DNA from: Defluviitaleaceae bacterium
GTDB lineage: Bacteria; Bacillota; Clostridia; Lachnospirales; WQUN01
DNA length: 64,000 nt
Direction of reading: 5' to 3'
NCBI GenBank assembly: GCA_009785605.1
Contig: WQVY01000002.1
Coordinates: forward strand, 1 to 64,000
The number at the start of each line of letters is the position of its first letter. Position 1 is the first letter of the stretch. The notes beneath the pieces were generated by a model. The model ran no database searches. It was given only the letters and a program-made list of their open reading frames with translations, and had not been told where the DNA came from. Position numbers and translations under genes: made by a program. Below are positions 40,702 through 48,663 of this stretch, piece after piece.

Positions 40702-41949
40702 ATGAAAAAACCTGAACTCTTAGCCCCCGCAGGGGATTATGAAAAGCTTCAAATGGCTATTGCCTATGGCGCAGACGCAGTATATGTAGGCGGCAAGCAG
40801 TTTAGCCTGCGCGCAAACGCAAAAAATTTTGATACAGACGAGCTACGCAAGGCGATTGCATACGCCCACAGTAAGGATGTAAAAGTATATGTAAGTGTGA
40901 ATATATTTGCCAACAACCATGATTTCACCGGCCTGGAAGAATATCTACAACAGCTAAAACAAATAGGTGCAGACGCAGTTATAGTAGCAGACCTGGGTGT
41001 GCTTGCTGTAGCACGCCAAATTCCTGGCCTAGAAATACACATAAGTACCCAGGCCAATATAACCAACTATCAAAGCGCTGAGTTGTATAAAAACCTTGGG
41101 GCCAGCAGGGTCATCTTGGCAAGGGAGTTGTCGCTGGGCGAGATACGTGAAATAACTATAAAAACCGCAACATCCAAGTCAACGGCAAGCAAAATGCTAC
41201 CGGGCACTTCATCTTTCGAAACCGAAGTATTTGTCCATGGTGCTATGTGTATGTCATATTCTGGCCGGTGCCTACTAAGCAATTATATGGCAAACCGTGA
41301 TGCCAACAAAGGTGACTGCGCCCAACCCTGCCGCTGGAATTATTACTTAACAGAGGAACTAAGACCAGGCGAGCACATCCCCATATACGAAGATGACCGC
41401 GGCACATATATCATGAACTCAAAGGATTTGTGCATGGTTAAACATATCCCAGAGCTGGTAGCTACCGGCGTGTCCAGCCTCAAAATAGAAGGCCGCATGA
41501 AAACTGCCTACTATGTAGCCGCCGTTACACGCATTTATAGGCATGCAATTGATGACTATTTCACATGCGAAAGCCTGTATAAATCCAAGCTAGATTATTA
41601 TATGCACGAAATAAATAAAACCGGCAACCGTGATTTTTATACAGGTTTCTACTTTGGCCGCCCGCATGACGGACAAAACATGACCAACACAATATACAAC
41701 AACACACAAGACTTCCTGGGTGTTGCTGTCGACTATGATGCCAATACCAAGCAAGCACTAATACAACAAAGAAATAAATTTGCAGTAGGCGAAGAAGTTG
41801 AATTTTTAAAAAGCGGGCAAAAACAAACCATCACAGAAATATATAACCAAGACGGCACCCCATTAACCACCGCACCACACCCTAAGCAGATGCTTCGCAT
41901 ACCGGTCACACATCCCGTAGAGAAGTTGGAAATAATGAGGCGTTCATGA
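40702..41949 (+). CDS. U32 family protein (TrhP/RlhA-like hydroxylation protein)
   Basis: 415 residues. It starts KKPELLAPAGDYEKLQMAIAYGADAVYVGG, the standard U32 opening, and has HISTQANITN, FVHGAMCMSYSGRCLLS, and GDCAQPCRW, whose cysteines probably bind an iron-sulfur cluster, with SLKIEGRMKTAYYVA later. The family was named as peptidases, but TrhP and RlhA members hydroxylate tRNA or rRNA bases; that is the more likely role. It overlaps the VanW gene by 4 nt. Confidence 0.88.
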   Translation: MKKPELLAPAGDYEKLQMAIAYGADAVYVGGKQFSLRANAKNFDTDELRKAIAYAHSKDVKVYVSVNIFANNHDFTGLEEYLQQLKQIGADAVIVADLGVLAVARQIPGLEIHISTQANITNYQSAELYKNLGASRVILARELSLGEIREITIKTATSKSTASKMLPGTSSFETEVFVHGAMCMSYSGRCLLSNYMANRDANKGDCAQPCRWNYYLTEELRPGEHIPIYEDDRGTYIMNSKDLCMVKHIPELVATGVSSLKIEGRMKTAYYVAAVTRIYRHAIDDYFTCESLYKSKLDYYMHEINKTGNRDFYTGFYFGRPHDGQNMTNTIYNNTQDFLGVAVDYDANTKQALIQQRNKFAVGEEVEFLKSGQKQTITEIYNQDGTPLTTAPHPKQMLRIPVTHPVEKLEIMRRS

Positions 41950-42788
41950 AAAATATCTTACTAAAAAAACCCATACACAGAAGTGACATAAGGCTATTTT
42001 TGGGGCGCATGTATTTCACACTTAAGCGTCATATTACATGGCTTTTTGGTAGTATAAATTTTGCACGCAACAAGTCAAATGGTAGCTTTACTCACCTATA
42101 TGCCTCCCACAAGACCCCGCTGTTACGCAAGCTAAAAGACGTTGATATGTATCTACAGCACAATAAAATCACCAATCTTAAGATAGCCGCCCCAAAAATC
42201 AATAACATTGTCCTCCGTCCTGGCGAGACATTCTCCTACTGGAAGTTAATAGGTAGACCCACAAAGCTAAAAGGCTACAAGCCTGGCATGGTACTTAAAA
42301 GCGGCAAGGTAACCGTGCGCACCGGTGGGGGGTTGTGCCAACTTTCAAATCTGGTGTATTGGCTTACTATCCATACACCTCTAACTGTAACAGAACGTCA
42401 CCGCCATGGATATGATGTATTCCCAGATTCTAACCGTACGCAGCCCTTTGGTAGTGGTGCCACATGCTTTTATAATTATGGCGACTTGATGATAAAAAAT
42501 AACACAAGCATGAACTTTCAGCTACAACTAAACATATCTGACAAATATCTAGAAGGTGCATGGCTATGCGACAGCACTCCCACATTTAGGTACGAAGTAT
42601 ACGAGAAGGAACACTACATGCGCAGCGAGTATTGGGGTGGGTATACCCGTCATAACACCATTTGCCGCCGGAAATATGACATACATGGCAACCTGTTGGA
42701 CGATGAATATGTAGTAGAAAACCATGCGATTATGATGTATGCCCCATTCTTAACAGATAAAAACAGTGGTAATAGTGACTTAAATTAA
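41946..42788 (+). CDS. VanW family protein
   Basis: 280 residues, cytoplasmic-looking apart from a short hydrophobic patch near 31-36. The VanW core is clear: KINNIVLRPGETFSYWKLIGRPT, GYKPGMVLKSGKVTVRTGGGLCQLSNLVYW and ERHRHGYDVFP. VanW proteins were first seen with vancomycin resistance clusters, but their biochemistry is not established. It is translated from ATGA overlapping the U32 stop, a pairing I do not recognise as standard. Confidence 0.87.
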   Translation: MKNILLKKPIHRSDIRLFLGRMYFTLKRHITWLFGSINFARNKSNGSFTHLYASHKTPLLRKLKDVDMYLQHNKITNLKIAAPKINNIVLRPGETFSYWKLIGRPTKLKGYKPGMVLKSGKVTVRTGGGLCQLSNLVYWLTIHTPLTVTERHRHGYDVFPDSNRTQPFGSGATCFYNYGDLMIKNNTSMNFQLQLNISDKYLEGAWLCDSTPTFRYEVYEKEHYMRSEYWGGYTRHNTICRRKYDIHGNLLDDEYVVENHAIMMYAPFLTDKNSGNSDLN

Positions 42789-42823
42789 GAACTTGTAATA
42801 TTAGTTGCGAGTGGAGGTGCACA

Positions 42824-44011
42824 ATGTTTGATAACATACAGCCAAAATGGTACATAGGCATTATTACACTTTTAGTAACACTAGTATTTTTTATTTTTGG
42901 TGCAACACCGTTACAGGTGCATTTTGGCATGTGGGGATTTGCTGCAACGCAGCTAGGTATATTGGTTATTGCGCTTACCCCGATATTTTTATTTAAATGG
43001 AAGATTAGTGATGTTATGCCATTAAAAAAAGTAACATTAAAGCAGCTTCTTGCTTTATTTGTGCTTTTAGTCGCAACATATATGGTGGTAAATGTTGTGT
43101 CTGTCATAACGGCATATTTGTTTCCGGCTTATACAGAAATAAACGCGTATATCGCAGAGTTCTTCGCGTCTGTGCCCTTTATTGTTGCAATACTGCTTGT
43201 GGGTGTCCTTACAGGCATTTGCGAAGAAGCACTACACAGGGGGCTGATACAACACACATTTGCAAAGCACGAAAATAAACTAGCTATTATGCTAATCATG
43301 GCTGTTATTTTTGGTGTTTTTCATTTGAGCCCGTATCGCTTTTTATCCACGGCTATTATTGGGTTTATGATGACATATATCATGTTAAAAACCCAAAACT
43401 TTCTCCTTCCAGTTATATATCACGCGCTTCAAAATATTATTGCGGTCACCATTGGCTATATCACGGGCGCTGGGGACAATGTGGGGCAAGGCGTGTCGGT
43501 TGTAATATCAGCTACAGCCATAGGCGAGATTTTGATAATAACTGCGCTATCACCGTTACTTTTTTATGCTGGTGTATGGTTATTAAACAGCTCTAAACCT
43601 ACAAGAAAAGCCAAATATACAGCTTTGATATTTACTTTGCTATTGCCGGTTATGGGCTTGGGTGTGCTTGTTGCTTCACCCACACCTTCAAACATGTATG
43701 TTACCAATTTTAATATGACATACTATGTAAATCACGAAACAGAACCTAGTGTCTTTGACAATTTTGTTATCGAATATGACGGTATGTATGACTTGTTTGT
43801 ATCCATAAGCAGTGAAGATGGCGTTGTTATTACATCTGTAAGGGTAGAGGATGAGAACGGTGATGTTGTTTGGGATGTACAAGGTGGCCGCTTTTTTGTT
43901 AACAGGCCAACACATTTGAATGCCGGTGTATACAAAGTCACTTTTACCTACGAGACAGAAAGCATCGAGCCGGTTTTGGTTGAAATGCATTTTTCTATAC
44001 GGATTATGTAG
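42824..44011 (+). CDS. CPBP-family membrane protease with extra C-terminal domain
   Basis: 395 residues. Residues 1-280 hold about eight membrane helices and the CPBP (CAAX protease/bacteriocin-processing) motifs: GICEEALHRGLIQ (EExxxR), GVFHLSPYRF (FxxxH) and YHALQNIIA (HxxxN). After a last helix near 265-285 a soluble extracytoplasmic beta-sandwich of about 110 residues follows (TNFNMTYYVNHETEPS to the end). Related proteins process prenylated or signal peptides or confer bacteriocin immunity; the substrate is unknown. AGTGGAGGTG is the ribosome site. Confidence 0.82.
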   Translation: MFDNIQPKWYIGIITLLVTLVFFIFGATPLQVHFGMWGFAATQLGILVIALTPIFLFKWKISDVMPLKKVTLKQLLALFVLLVATYMVVNVVSVITAYLFPAYTEINAYIAEFFASVPFIVAILLVGVLTGICEEALHRGLIQHTFAKHENKLAIMLIMAVIFGVFHLSPYRFLSTAIIGFMMTYIMLKTQNFLLPVIYHALQNIIAVTIGYITGAGDNVGQGVSVVISATAIGEILIITALSPLLFYAGVWLLNSSKPTRKAKYTALIFTLLLPVMGLGVLVASPTPSNMYVTNFNMTYYVNHETEPSVFDNFVIEYDGMYDLFVSISSEDGVVITSVRVEDENGDVVWDVQGGRFFVNRPTHLNAGVYKVTFTYETESIEPVLVEMHFSIRIM

Positions 44012-44083
44012 GTGGTACGTTATGTATAGAAATATAACCATAGCGCACACTATACATACATTGACACGAAAGGATGCAAAACT

Positions 44084-44242
44084 ATGTACCCAAATAAAAG
44101 TCTTACCCACACAAGTAAAAGCACCAAGCAAAGTTCTACACTAACAGAGACTGTGTCAAATGCAGAAAAAAGCAAAACCCAAAACCCACCGGGTGTTAAC
44201 ATGCCACCAGAAGAAGAAATGTCACCAGCTCAACTTGGTTAA
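44084..44242 (+). CDS. 52-residue hydrophilic hypothetical peptide
   Basis: GAAAGG lies about 10 nt before an ATG that opens a 52-codon frame. The product is hydrophilic and rich in Ser, Thr, Lys and Pro (starts MYPNKSLTHTSKSTKQ, ends EEEMSPAQLG), with no recognisable domain. TTGACA occurs 15 nt upstream of the ribosome site without a good -10 box. The stop is 18 nt before the end of the convergent DUF4405 gene. It may be a real small protein or chance. Confidence 0.4.
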   Translation: MYPNKSLTHTSKSTKQSSTLTETVSNAEKSKTQNPPGVNMPPEEEMSPAQLG

Positions 44243-44260
44243 ACTTTGAGAATATAGCTC

Positions 44261-44662
44261 TTAATTTGGTATATGCTGGATAACATGTATGACAACAAGC
44301 CCCAAACCAATGCGGGCAGTAAGCCCATGAACCCGACCTATTGTAGAAGCTCCATCACTAAAAAACGGTGCAATTGCAATAAAGCCAGTAGTAATTGAAA
44401 TCCCCCACACCACTAGTAACAGAATATCAACTATATATTTACCTCTTAGCGCCTTGATTAGTTTCCCAGCAAAGCAAGATTTGGTAACGGCTTTGATCCA
44501 TTTCCTGTGTATGAAAATATGAATGGCAAAAAACAGTGTGCATGCACTACCAACAACAATATGATATATGGCCCCGTCTGCACCGTCCCACCTCACGAAT
44601 GACAAGACTAAAAATATCGTCATTAGTATATCCACAATTATTTTTGTACGTTTGTTGTTAAT
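44261..44662 (-). CDS. DUF4405-like four-helix membrane protein
   Basis: About 133 residues with four membrane helices. Histidines are placed as in cytochrome b561-like DUF4405 proteins: YHIVVGSACTLFFAIHIFIHRKW and VHGLTARIGLGLVVIHVIQH, so heme binding is possible. A start at GTG 44635 would cut into the first helix; the frame upstream encodes NNKRTKIIVDILMTI, which fits the family's KTKIIIDILM start, and GGGGG lies 7 nt before an ATT codon at 44662. I therefore extend it to the ATT, a rare start codon; GTG 44635 is the fallback. Confidence 0.65.
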   Translation of the reverse strand: MNNKRTKIIVDILMTIFLVLSFVRWDGADGAIYHIVVGSACTLFFAIHIFIHRKWIKAVTKSCFAGKLIKALRGKYIVDILLLVVWGISITTGFIAIAPFFSDGASTIGRVHGLTARIGLGLVVIHVIQHIPN

Positions 44663-44704
44663 ATTAATGCCCCCTTTTGCATGTTTTGTTTTATGGCGAA
44701 GTTA

Positions 44705-45508
44705 TTAGTAATTCTCGTATAAAAAATCCATCCACATATCATTAAGCCCGGCATTGCTTTGTACAAACTCTCTGGGGTTGCTATATAAGGCCACTAGCTC
44801 ATCATAGCCAAACTCCGCAACTATGAACTGTATGAAGGCAAAGCCTACTTGATAAACCCCTTCGCCCGCAGTCATGCCGATGATTCTATCTACACTTGGT
44901 ATTGCTTGGTTACTACGCATTTGGGTAATTGTGTCGGCTACAGTTTCATATTGGTTGGCGAAATACATTGCCAACCCTTCAGAAAGATGCGGGTGCATGG
45001 CTGTAGTCCTGAAACTAAGCACTCTGGCCGCGGTATGAACAAATTCATGAACAGCTATTTTTATCATAGAATTAAAATCATGTACAGGCCCAGCATTGTT
45101 GGGCGAAGCCAAGATGATTTCCCCTGTCACCATTGATACGCCAACCGCCCTTTCTCCTAGGCCTGGCATACCAATAGCATGATGAAAGTCTTCTTGACTT
45201 GCGTGGATATACACATGGGTAGGCCCGGGCGGCACAACCCCCAGTATGCCTGTTATCCTTTCGAAGCTGCTTTCTAAAGCATCGGCAATTGCCACTATGA
45301 CCTGGTCATCATTACCGTAATAACGCAGCGCAAAATTTTGTGTTTCTAGCACAATAATATCCCGCCCGGCATCGTACACGATTTCTGGCACAAAGGTAAT
45401 AGTTTCATATTCAATTAGTTCTGTTGTATGCTCTGGCGCTACAGCGTTGTTTCTGCACCCTACCAAAAACAAGATAAACAGCAAAACCGCAAATCTCATG
45501 TATCTCAT
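44705..45508 (-). CDS. Lipoprotein zinc metallopeptidase (HExxH, peptidase MA-like)
   Basis: About 267 residues from ATG at 45508 (TAGGAG 4 nt upstream; a longer frame reaches 45553 but crosses the promoter). The signal peptide LLFILFLVGC has a lipobox, placing the protein on the outer face of the membrane. The gluzincin site is AVHEFVHTAA with the downstream glutamate in LSEGLAMYF, as in the peptidase MA-like family. A TxVYIHASQEDF segment upstream is also typical of that family. Substrate unknown. It has its own promoter and is followed after about 40 nt by DUF4405. Confidence 0.78.
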   Translation of the reverse strand: MRYMRFAVLLFILFLVGCRNNAVAPEHTTELIEYETITFVPEIVYDAGRDIIVLETQNFALRYYGNDDQVIVAIADALESSFERITGILGVVPPGPTHVYIHASQEDFHHAIGMPGLGERAVGVSMVTGEIILASPNNAGPVHDFNSMIKIAVHEFVHTAARVLSFRTTAMHPHLSEGLAMYFANQYETVADTITQMRSNQAIPSVDRIIGMTAGEGVYQVGFAFIQFIVAEFGYDELVALYSNPREFVQSNAGLNDMWMDFLYENY

Positions 45509-45537
45509 ATATCTCCTATCAACTCGAATTACGACGC

Positions 45538-45566
45538 ATTGTAGCAGTTGCATGAACTACATGCAA
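45538..45566 (-). promoter_or_regulatory. Promoter of the lipoprotein metallopeptidase gene
   Basis: On the minus strand TTGCAT (45561-45566), 17 nt, TACAAT (45538-45543), about 30 nt before the ATG at 45508. Its position argues against the longer reading frame. Confidence 0.55.
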
Positions 45567-45611
45567 GTACTATGGATACAAGTGAGAATTGCAAACAACA
45601 TCCTACAGGCA

Positions 45612-45640
45612 TAAAAAAGAGACGCACATAGGCGTCCCTT
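45612..45640 (-). terminator. Terminator after the flavin-binding protein gene
   Basis: In minus-strand RNA GGGACGC pairs with GCGTCTC (with one G-U) around a 6-nt loop, followed by six T residues. It lies 25 nt past the stop at 45665. Confidence 0.8.
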
Positions 45641-45664
45641 TTACATATACATTACCGCTTTTGT

Positions 45665-46105
45665 TTATAGATTACCCTCTACTTCTTCCCCAACCTCTGT
45701 AAAAAGAATTTTGTAGCGCTTGGTGGTAAACTTAAATACACAGTAGTTGGGGTCATCTGCATCTGTAAAATGGTGTGATAGACCATCGTACCACATTTCG
45801 GCCTTGACTTCTGGTGACGTAATGATTTCCATCTCGCCAACCAAGTTAATGCAATATTCTACCGTGGCAAAACAAACACTGGCACGGTTGCATTTTGCTA
45901 CCCTTTTTGCGCCGTTTGCGTTGATGTTTGTGCAAAATGTCATCCAGTTAATCCCGTCACACTTTGACGGCGATAATATAGATGCCGTGGGGAAGCCTTC
46001 CAAATCAATCAACGAAAGGACACTAATCCCGCCTGTGTACTTGCCGTCTTTGACAGCGTTCATTTCTACTACTTTGCCAGCCTTGGCAATTACTTCATGA
46101 TTCAT
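45665..46105 (-). CDS. Pyridoxamine 5'-phosphate oxidase-family FMN-binding protein
   Basis: 146 residues forming one split-barrel domain. Typical motifs: GFPTASILSPSKCDGINWMTFCTN, then KRVAKCNRASVCF and VGEMEIITSPEVKAEMW, ending with a DPNYCVFKFTTKRYKI strand. Members bind FMN, F420 or heme; many Clostridial ones are general stress or flavin reductase-like proteins. It follows degV by 16 nt on the same strand. Exact activity unknown. Confidence 0.8.
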   Translation of the reverse strand: MNHEVIAKAGKVVEMNAVKDGKYTGGISVLSLIDLEGFPTASILSPSKCDGINWMTFCTNINANGAKRVAKCNRASVCFATVEYCINLVGEMEIITSPEVKAEMWYDGLSHHFTDADDPNYCVFKFTTKRYKILFTEVGEEVEGNL

Positions 46106-46121
46106 GTATACAACAACCTTT

Positions 46122-46958
46122 CTACAATGCCAGCACTACCCCGCCCCTGTTTGCATAAGTAGCCACTACACCCCGGCATTCTTGTATAAGCACATCTTTG
46201 ACATTAAGCTGCTTTAGCACTTCGTCTTTTAGGGCAACGGCTTTTTCGTAACACTTGCAGTGGGATATGGCCACAACGCGGTTTTCTAGGTCACTTGTGG
46301 TTTCTTTTATAAGCGCTACCAGCTTTACCATAGCCTTAGTATACCCACGAGCTTTATCTTTCATAGCTATTTCGCCTTCGTGGGCGCTGCATATTGGTTT
46401 TACGTTAAGAAAAGAGGCTAACTTAGCGATATAGGGTTTTACGCGCCCGGTTTTTACCAGGTTGTCGTACTTGTCCAGGATAAAAAATGTACGCATTTCT
46501 TTTATAAAGTGGTCTACCTCGTTTACTATTTCTAGGTTGCTTGTACCTTTTTTTATAAGCTCGGATATTTTCATGGCTATTACACCCTGGCCTACAGATG
46601 CAGATAGGCTGTCAAATATGTGGACAAACTTCTTCCCACATTCTTCGATGTACATGTCCTTTGCGGTCATGGCGCTTTGGTACGTTGCGCTTAGCTTGCT
46701 GGACAGTGTTACTACAAATATGTTTTCGCCGGACTTGAAGCGCTCATAAAACAAGCTTGGCGATGGGGCCGATGTTTTTACCCCAGCAGATCGCTCCATT
46801 TGAACAAGATAATCCTCAATATCCAGGCTTTCGTCGTCCAAGTACACCTTATCATCCAACTGAAGGTTTAAAGGGACATAAGACAAGTTACACTTCTCGT
46901 GATCTATGACATCTGTACTGATGTCACAGCCACTGTCTACGATCAAATTATTAATCAT
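46122..46958 (-). CDS. DegV family fatty-acid-binding protein
   Basis: 278 residues from ATG at 46958, fixed by AGGAGG 5 nt upstream. The start NNLIVDSGCDIS and the motifs VKTSAPSPSLFYERF, VTLSSKLSATYQSA and FDSLSASVGQG are characteristic of DegV/FakB proteins. FakB proteins present fatty acids to the kinase FakA for incorporation into phospholipids. No fakA gene is visible here, and Clostridial genomes usually carry several DegV paralogues. Confidence 0.88.
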   Translation of the reverse strand: MINNLIVDSGCDISTDVIDHEKCNLSYVPLNLQLDDKVYLDDESLDIEDYLVQMERSAGVKTSAPSPSLFYERFKSGENIFVVTLSSKLSATYQSAMTAKDMYIEECGKKFVHIFDSLSASVGQGVIAMKISELIKKGTSNLEIVNEVDHFIKEMRTFFILDKYDNLVKTGRVKPYIAKLASFLNVKPICSAHEGEIAMKDKARGYTKAMVKLVALIKETTSDLENRVVAISHCKCYEKAVALKDEVLKQLNVKDVLIQECRGVVATYANRGGVVLAL

Positions 46959-47023
46959 GTAGGCCTCCTGCCTGTAATGTAAGCTAGTGCTTACTATTAT
47001 TGGGATTTTCTTCTGTTGGTGGC

Positions 47024-47052
47024 AGTATAGCACGTGGGCCAATATGCCACAA
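47024..47052 (-). promoter_or_regulatory. Probable promoter of degV
   Basis: On the minus strand TTGTGG (47047-47052), 17 nt, TATACT (47024-47029), about 65 nt before the start at 46958. The -35 box is weak. Confidence 0.4.
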
Positions 47053-47072
47053 GTTATGTTGAGCCTATGTGT

Positions 47073-48416
47073 CTAATTTACTTTAAGCGACTTGAAATAT
47101 CCTAAGAAATCGGCATTTTTGTTAAGCATTTCTTGGGTCATGTCTTTGATTTCGGCCATAGAAAGTACACTTGCCGTTAGTGGGTCAAACAAGTTGGCCT
47201 GGTATACGTTCCAGGGGTTGCCCTCTATAGCAGCGGAGATTGCAAGCCCTTCTATTAATGCAGAATGGCTTATCATAACTGCCAAGTTGGCTGGTATTTC
47301 GCCTACATGCAGGTACTGCAAGCCCGCCGGGGATGCTAGTACAGGTGTTTCCACACATGCAGATTGTGGAAGGTTGGGTATTATCCCATTGTTGGGTTGG
47401 TTGCCGTTAAATACAAATGGCTCCCCATCTCCAAATAATGCGTTGAATATATTGGCGGTATATTCGTTGCCGCGCTTTAGGTCAATATTGTCGTTGTTTA
47501 TAAAATCCTTAAACCTGCGTTCCCAGGCATTTTCGTCTTCTTTTAGGGCATATTTTAGTATATGAGCATGTTCTCCTGGGTTCCAATTAGTGCCGTGAGT
47601 GCAATATTTTTGGATTAGGTCTGGCCGTTTTCTAAACCATGGTAAGTATTCTGAGTTGTGGCCGGAAGATTCTGTTGGATAGTAGCCAAGTTGTAAAAAC
47701 ATCTCGTTGCGTACCAGCTCGGCGTTGGTAACGGTTGGGTCGTTCATAACTTTGTCTTTGATTAAGGGGTATACATCGTGGCCGTTGACTTTAAAGTCCA
47801 GATAAAACGCTTGATGGTTAATACCTGCACAGGTGTAGGTATACTCGCCTGGTTTTGCACCTATCCAGCCGGCCAGCATTTCTGCTGTACCTTGTACGCT
47901 ATGGCAAAGGCCTGTTACTTTTACTTTGCTCATCTTTTGCAAATAACTGCACAACATGCCCATGGGGTTTGTGTAATTTAGCACAATCGCGTCTGGGCAC
48001 ATGACTTCTACATCACGTACAATGTCCAAGACCACAGGTGCGGTACGCAAAAAGCGGAAAACACCAGAAGGGCCGCGGGTGTCGCCTATATTAATGTCCA
48101 CCCCGTATTTCATGGGGATTTCTAGGTCATGCCGCCACACATCAACGCCGCCGTGCATTACTGTAATAATGACTCCGTGTGCGCCTTCAAGTGCTTTTTT
48201 ACGGTCTGTTGTTGCATGGACTGTTGCCGGGTAGTTACCGGCTGTTATAAGTTTTTGGACTGCTTGTTTTGCGTATTCCAGCCGCCCTTCGTGGATATCC
48301 ATCAGGTGCAGCTCGGCATTGCTTAGAGCTTCAAAACTCAATATATCCCTTGCCAATGCCCTGGTAAAACCCTGGGAGCCTGCGCCTATAAATGCGATTT
48401 TTTTCTTCATATTCAA
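47073..48416 (-). CDS. GH4 family glycosidase (alpha-galactosidase/alpha-glucosidase type)
   Basis: 447 residues. NAD-binding start KIAFIGAGSQGFTRALARD, NYTNPMG, metal-site cysteine motif GLCHSVQGT, and GINHQAFYL are GH4 hallmarks. The CHS form of the metal motif is found in enzymes acting on unphosphorylated alpha-galactosides, alpha-glucosides or alpha-glucuronides, not in 6-phospho-glucosidases. GH4 enzymes use NAD+ and Mn2+ in an oxidation-elimination mechanism. Given the nearby uronate genes, an alpha-glucuronidase or alpha-galacturonidase is possible but unproven. AGGAGG fits TTG 48416 (6 nt) better than the ATG at 48410. Confidence 0.85.
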   Translation of the reverse strand: MNMKKKIAFIGAGSQGFTRALARDILSFEALSNAELHLMDIHEGRLEYAKQAVQKLITAGNYPATVHATTDRKKALEGAHGVIITVMHGGVDVWRHDLEIPMKYGVDINIGDTRGPSGVFRFLRTAPVVLDIVRDVEVMCPDAIVLNYTNPMGMLCSYLQKMSKVKVTGLCHSVQGTAEMLAGWIGAKPGEYTYTCAGINHQAFYLDFKVNGHDVYPLIKDKVMNDPTVTNAELVRNEMFLQLGYYPTESSGHNSEYLPWFRKRPDLIQKYCTHGTNWNPGEHAHILKYALKEDENAWERRFKDFINNDNIDLKRGNEYTANIFNALFGDGEPFVFNGNQPNNGIIPNLPQSACVETPVLASPAGLQYLHVGEIPANLAVMISHSALIEGLAISAAIEGNPWNVYQANLFDPLTASVLSMAEIKDMTQEMLNKNADFLGYFKSLKVN

Positions 48417-48455
48417 TTAATGCCTCCTTCTGATTTATTTCGCCATAGTATAGCA

Positions 48456-48558
48456 TATAGCCAATTAATTCGAAATCAGTCCAGCCTGTCGCCAAAAAAG
48501 CGTTGAAGCGTCCGCTATTTTGTCTCGGGCTGAACTGTTTCTCATTTAATTGGCTATA
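48456..48558. mobile_element. 103-bp palindromic MITE-like element upstream of the GH4 gene
   Basis: Perfect 13-bp terminal inverted repeats TATAGCCAATTAA (48456-48468) and TTAATTGGCTATA (48546-48558) flank an imperfect palindrome: CAGCC/GGGCTG inner arms and the tip GCGTTGAAGCGTCC. Core CCTGTCGCC...AAAAGCGTTGAA...GCTATTTT is shared with the element at 51776. It has no coding capacity of its own. Confidence 0.75.
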
Positions 48559-48587
48559 GTAGCAGCGCAAAGGGTTTGTTTTTACGC

Positions 48588-48635
48588 AAAAAGGCGTTTG
48601 TATCGTGTGGTATTCCACCGTACAAACGCCTTTTT
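48588..48635 (-). terminator. Bidirectional-looking terminator after the M3 peptidase gene
   Basis: A perfect 15-bp stem, AAAAAGGCGTTTGTA (48588-48602) with TACAAACGCCTTTTT (48621-48635), 18-nt loop, A-rich on one side and T-rich on the other. It lies 28 nt past the stop at 48664. Confidence 0.85.
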
Positions 48636-48663
48636 TCATAAACTGTGATATTGATATCTTAAA

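Noticed and set aside
48331-48639. A 102-codon minus-strand frame.
   Set aside because: It reads across the terminator, the MITE-like element and the GH4 start; the product resembles the MITE-encoded tail at 51785, so it is not a gene.
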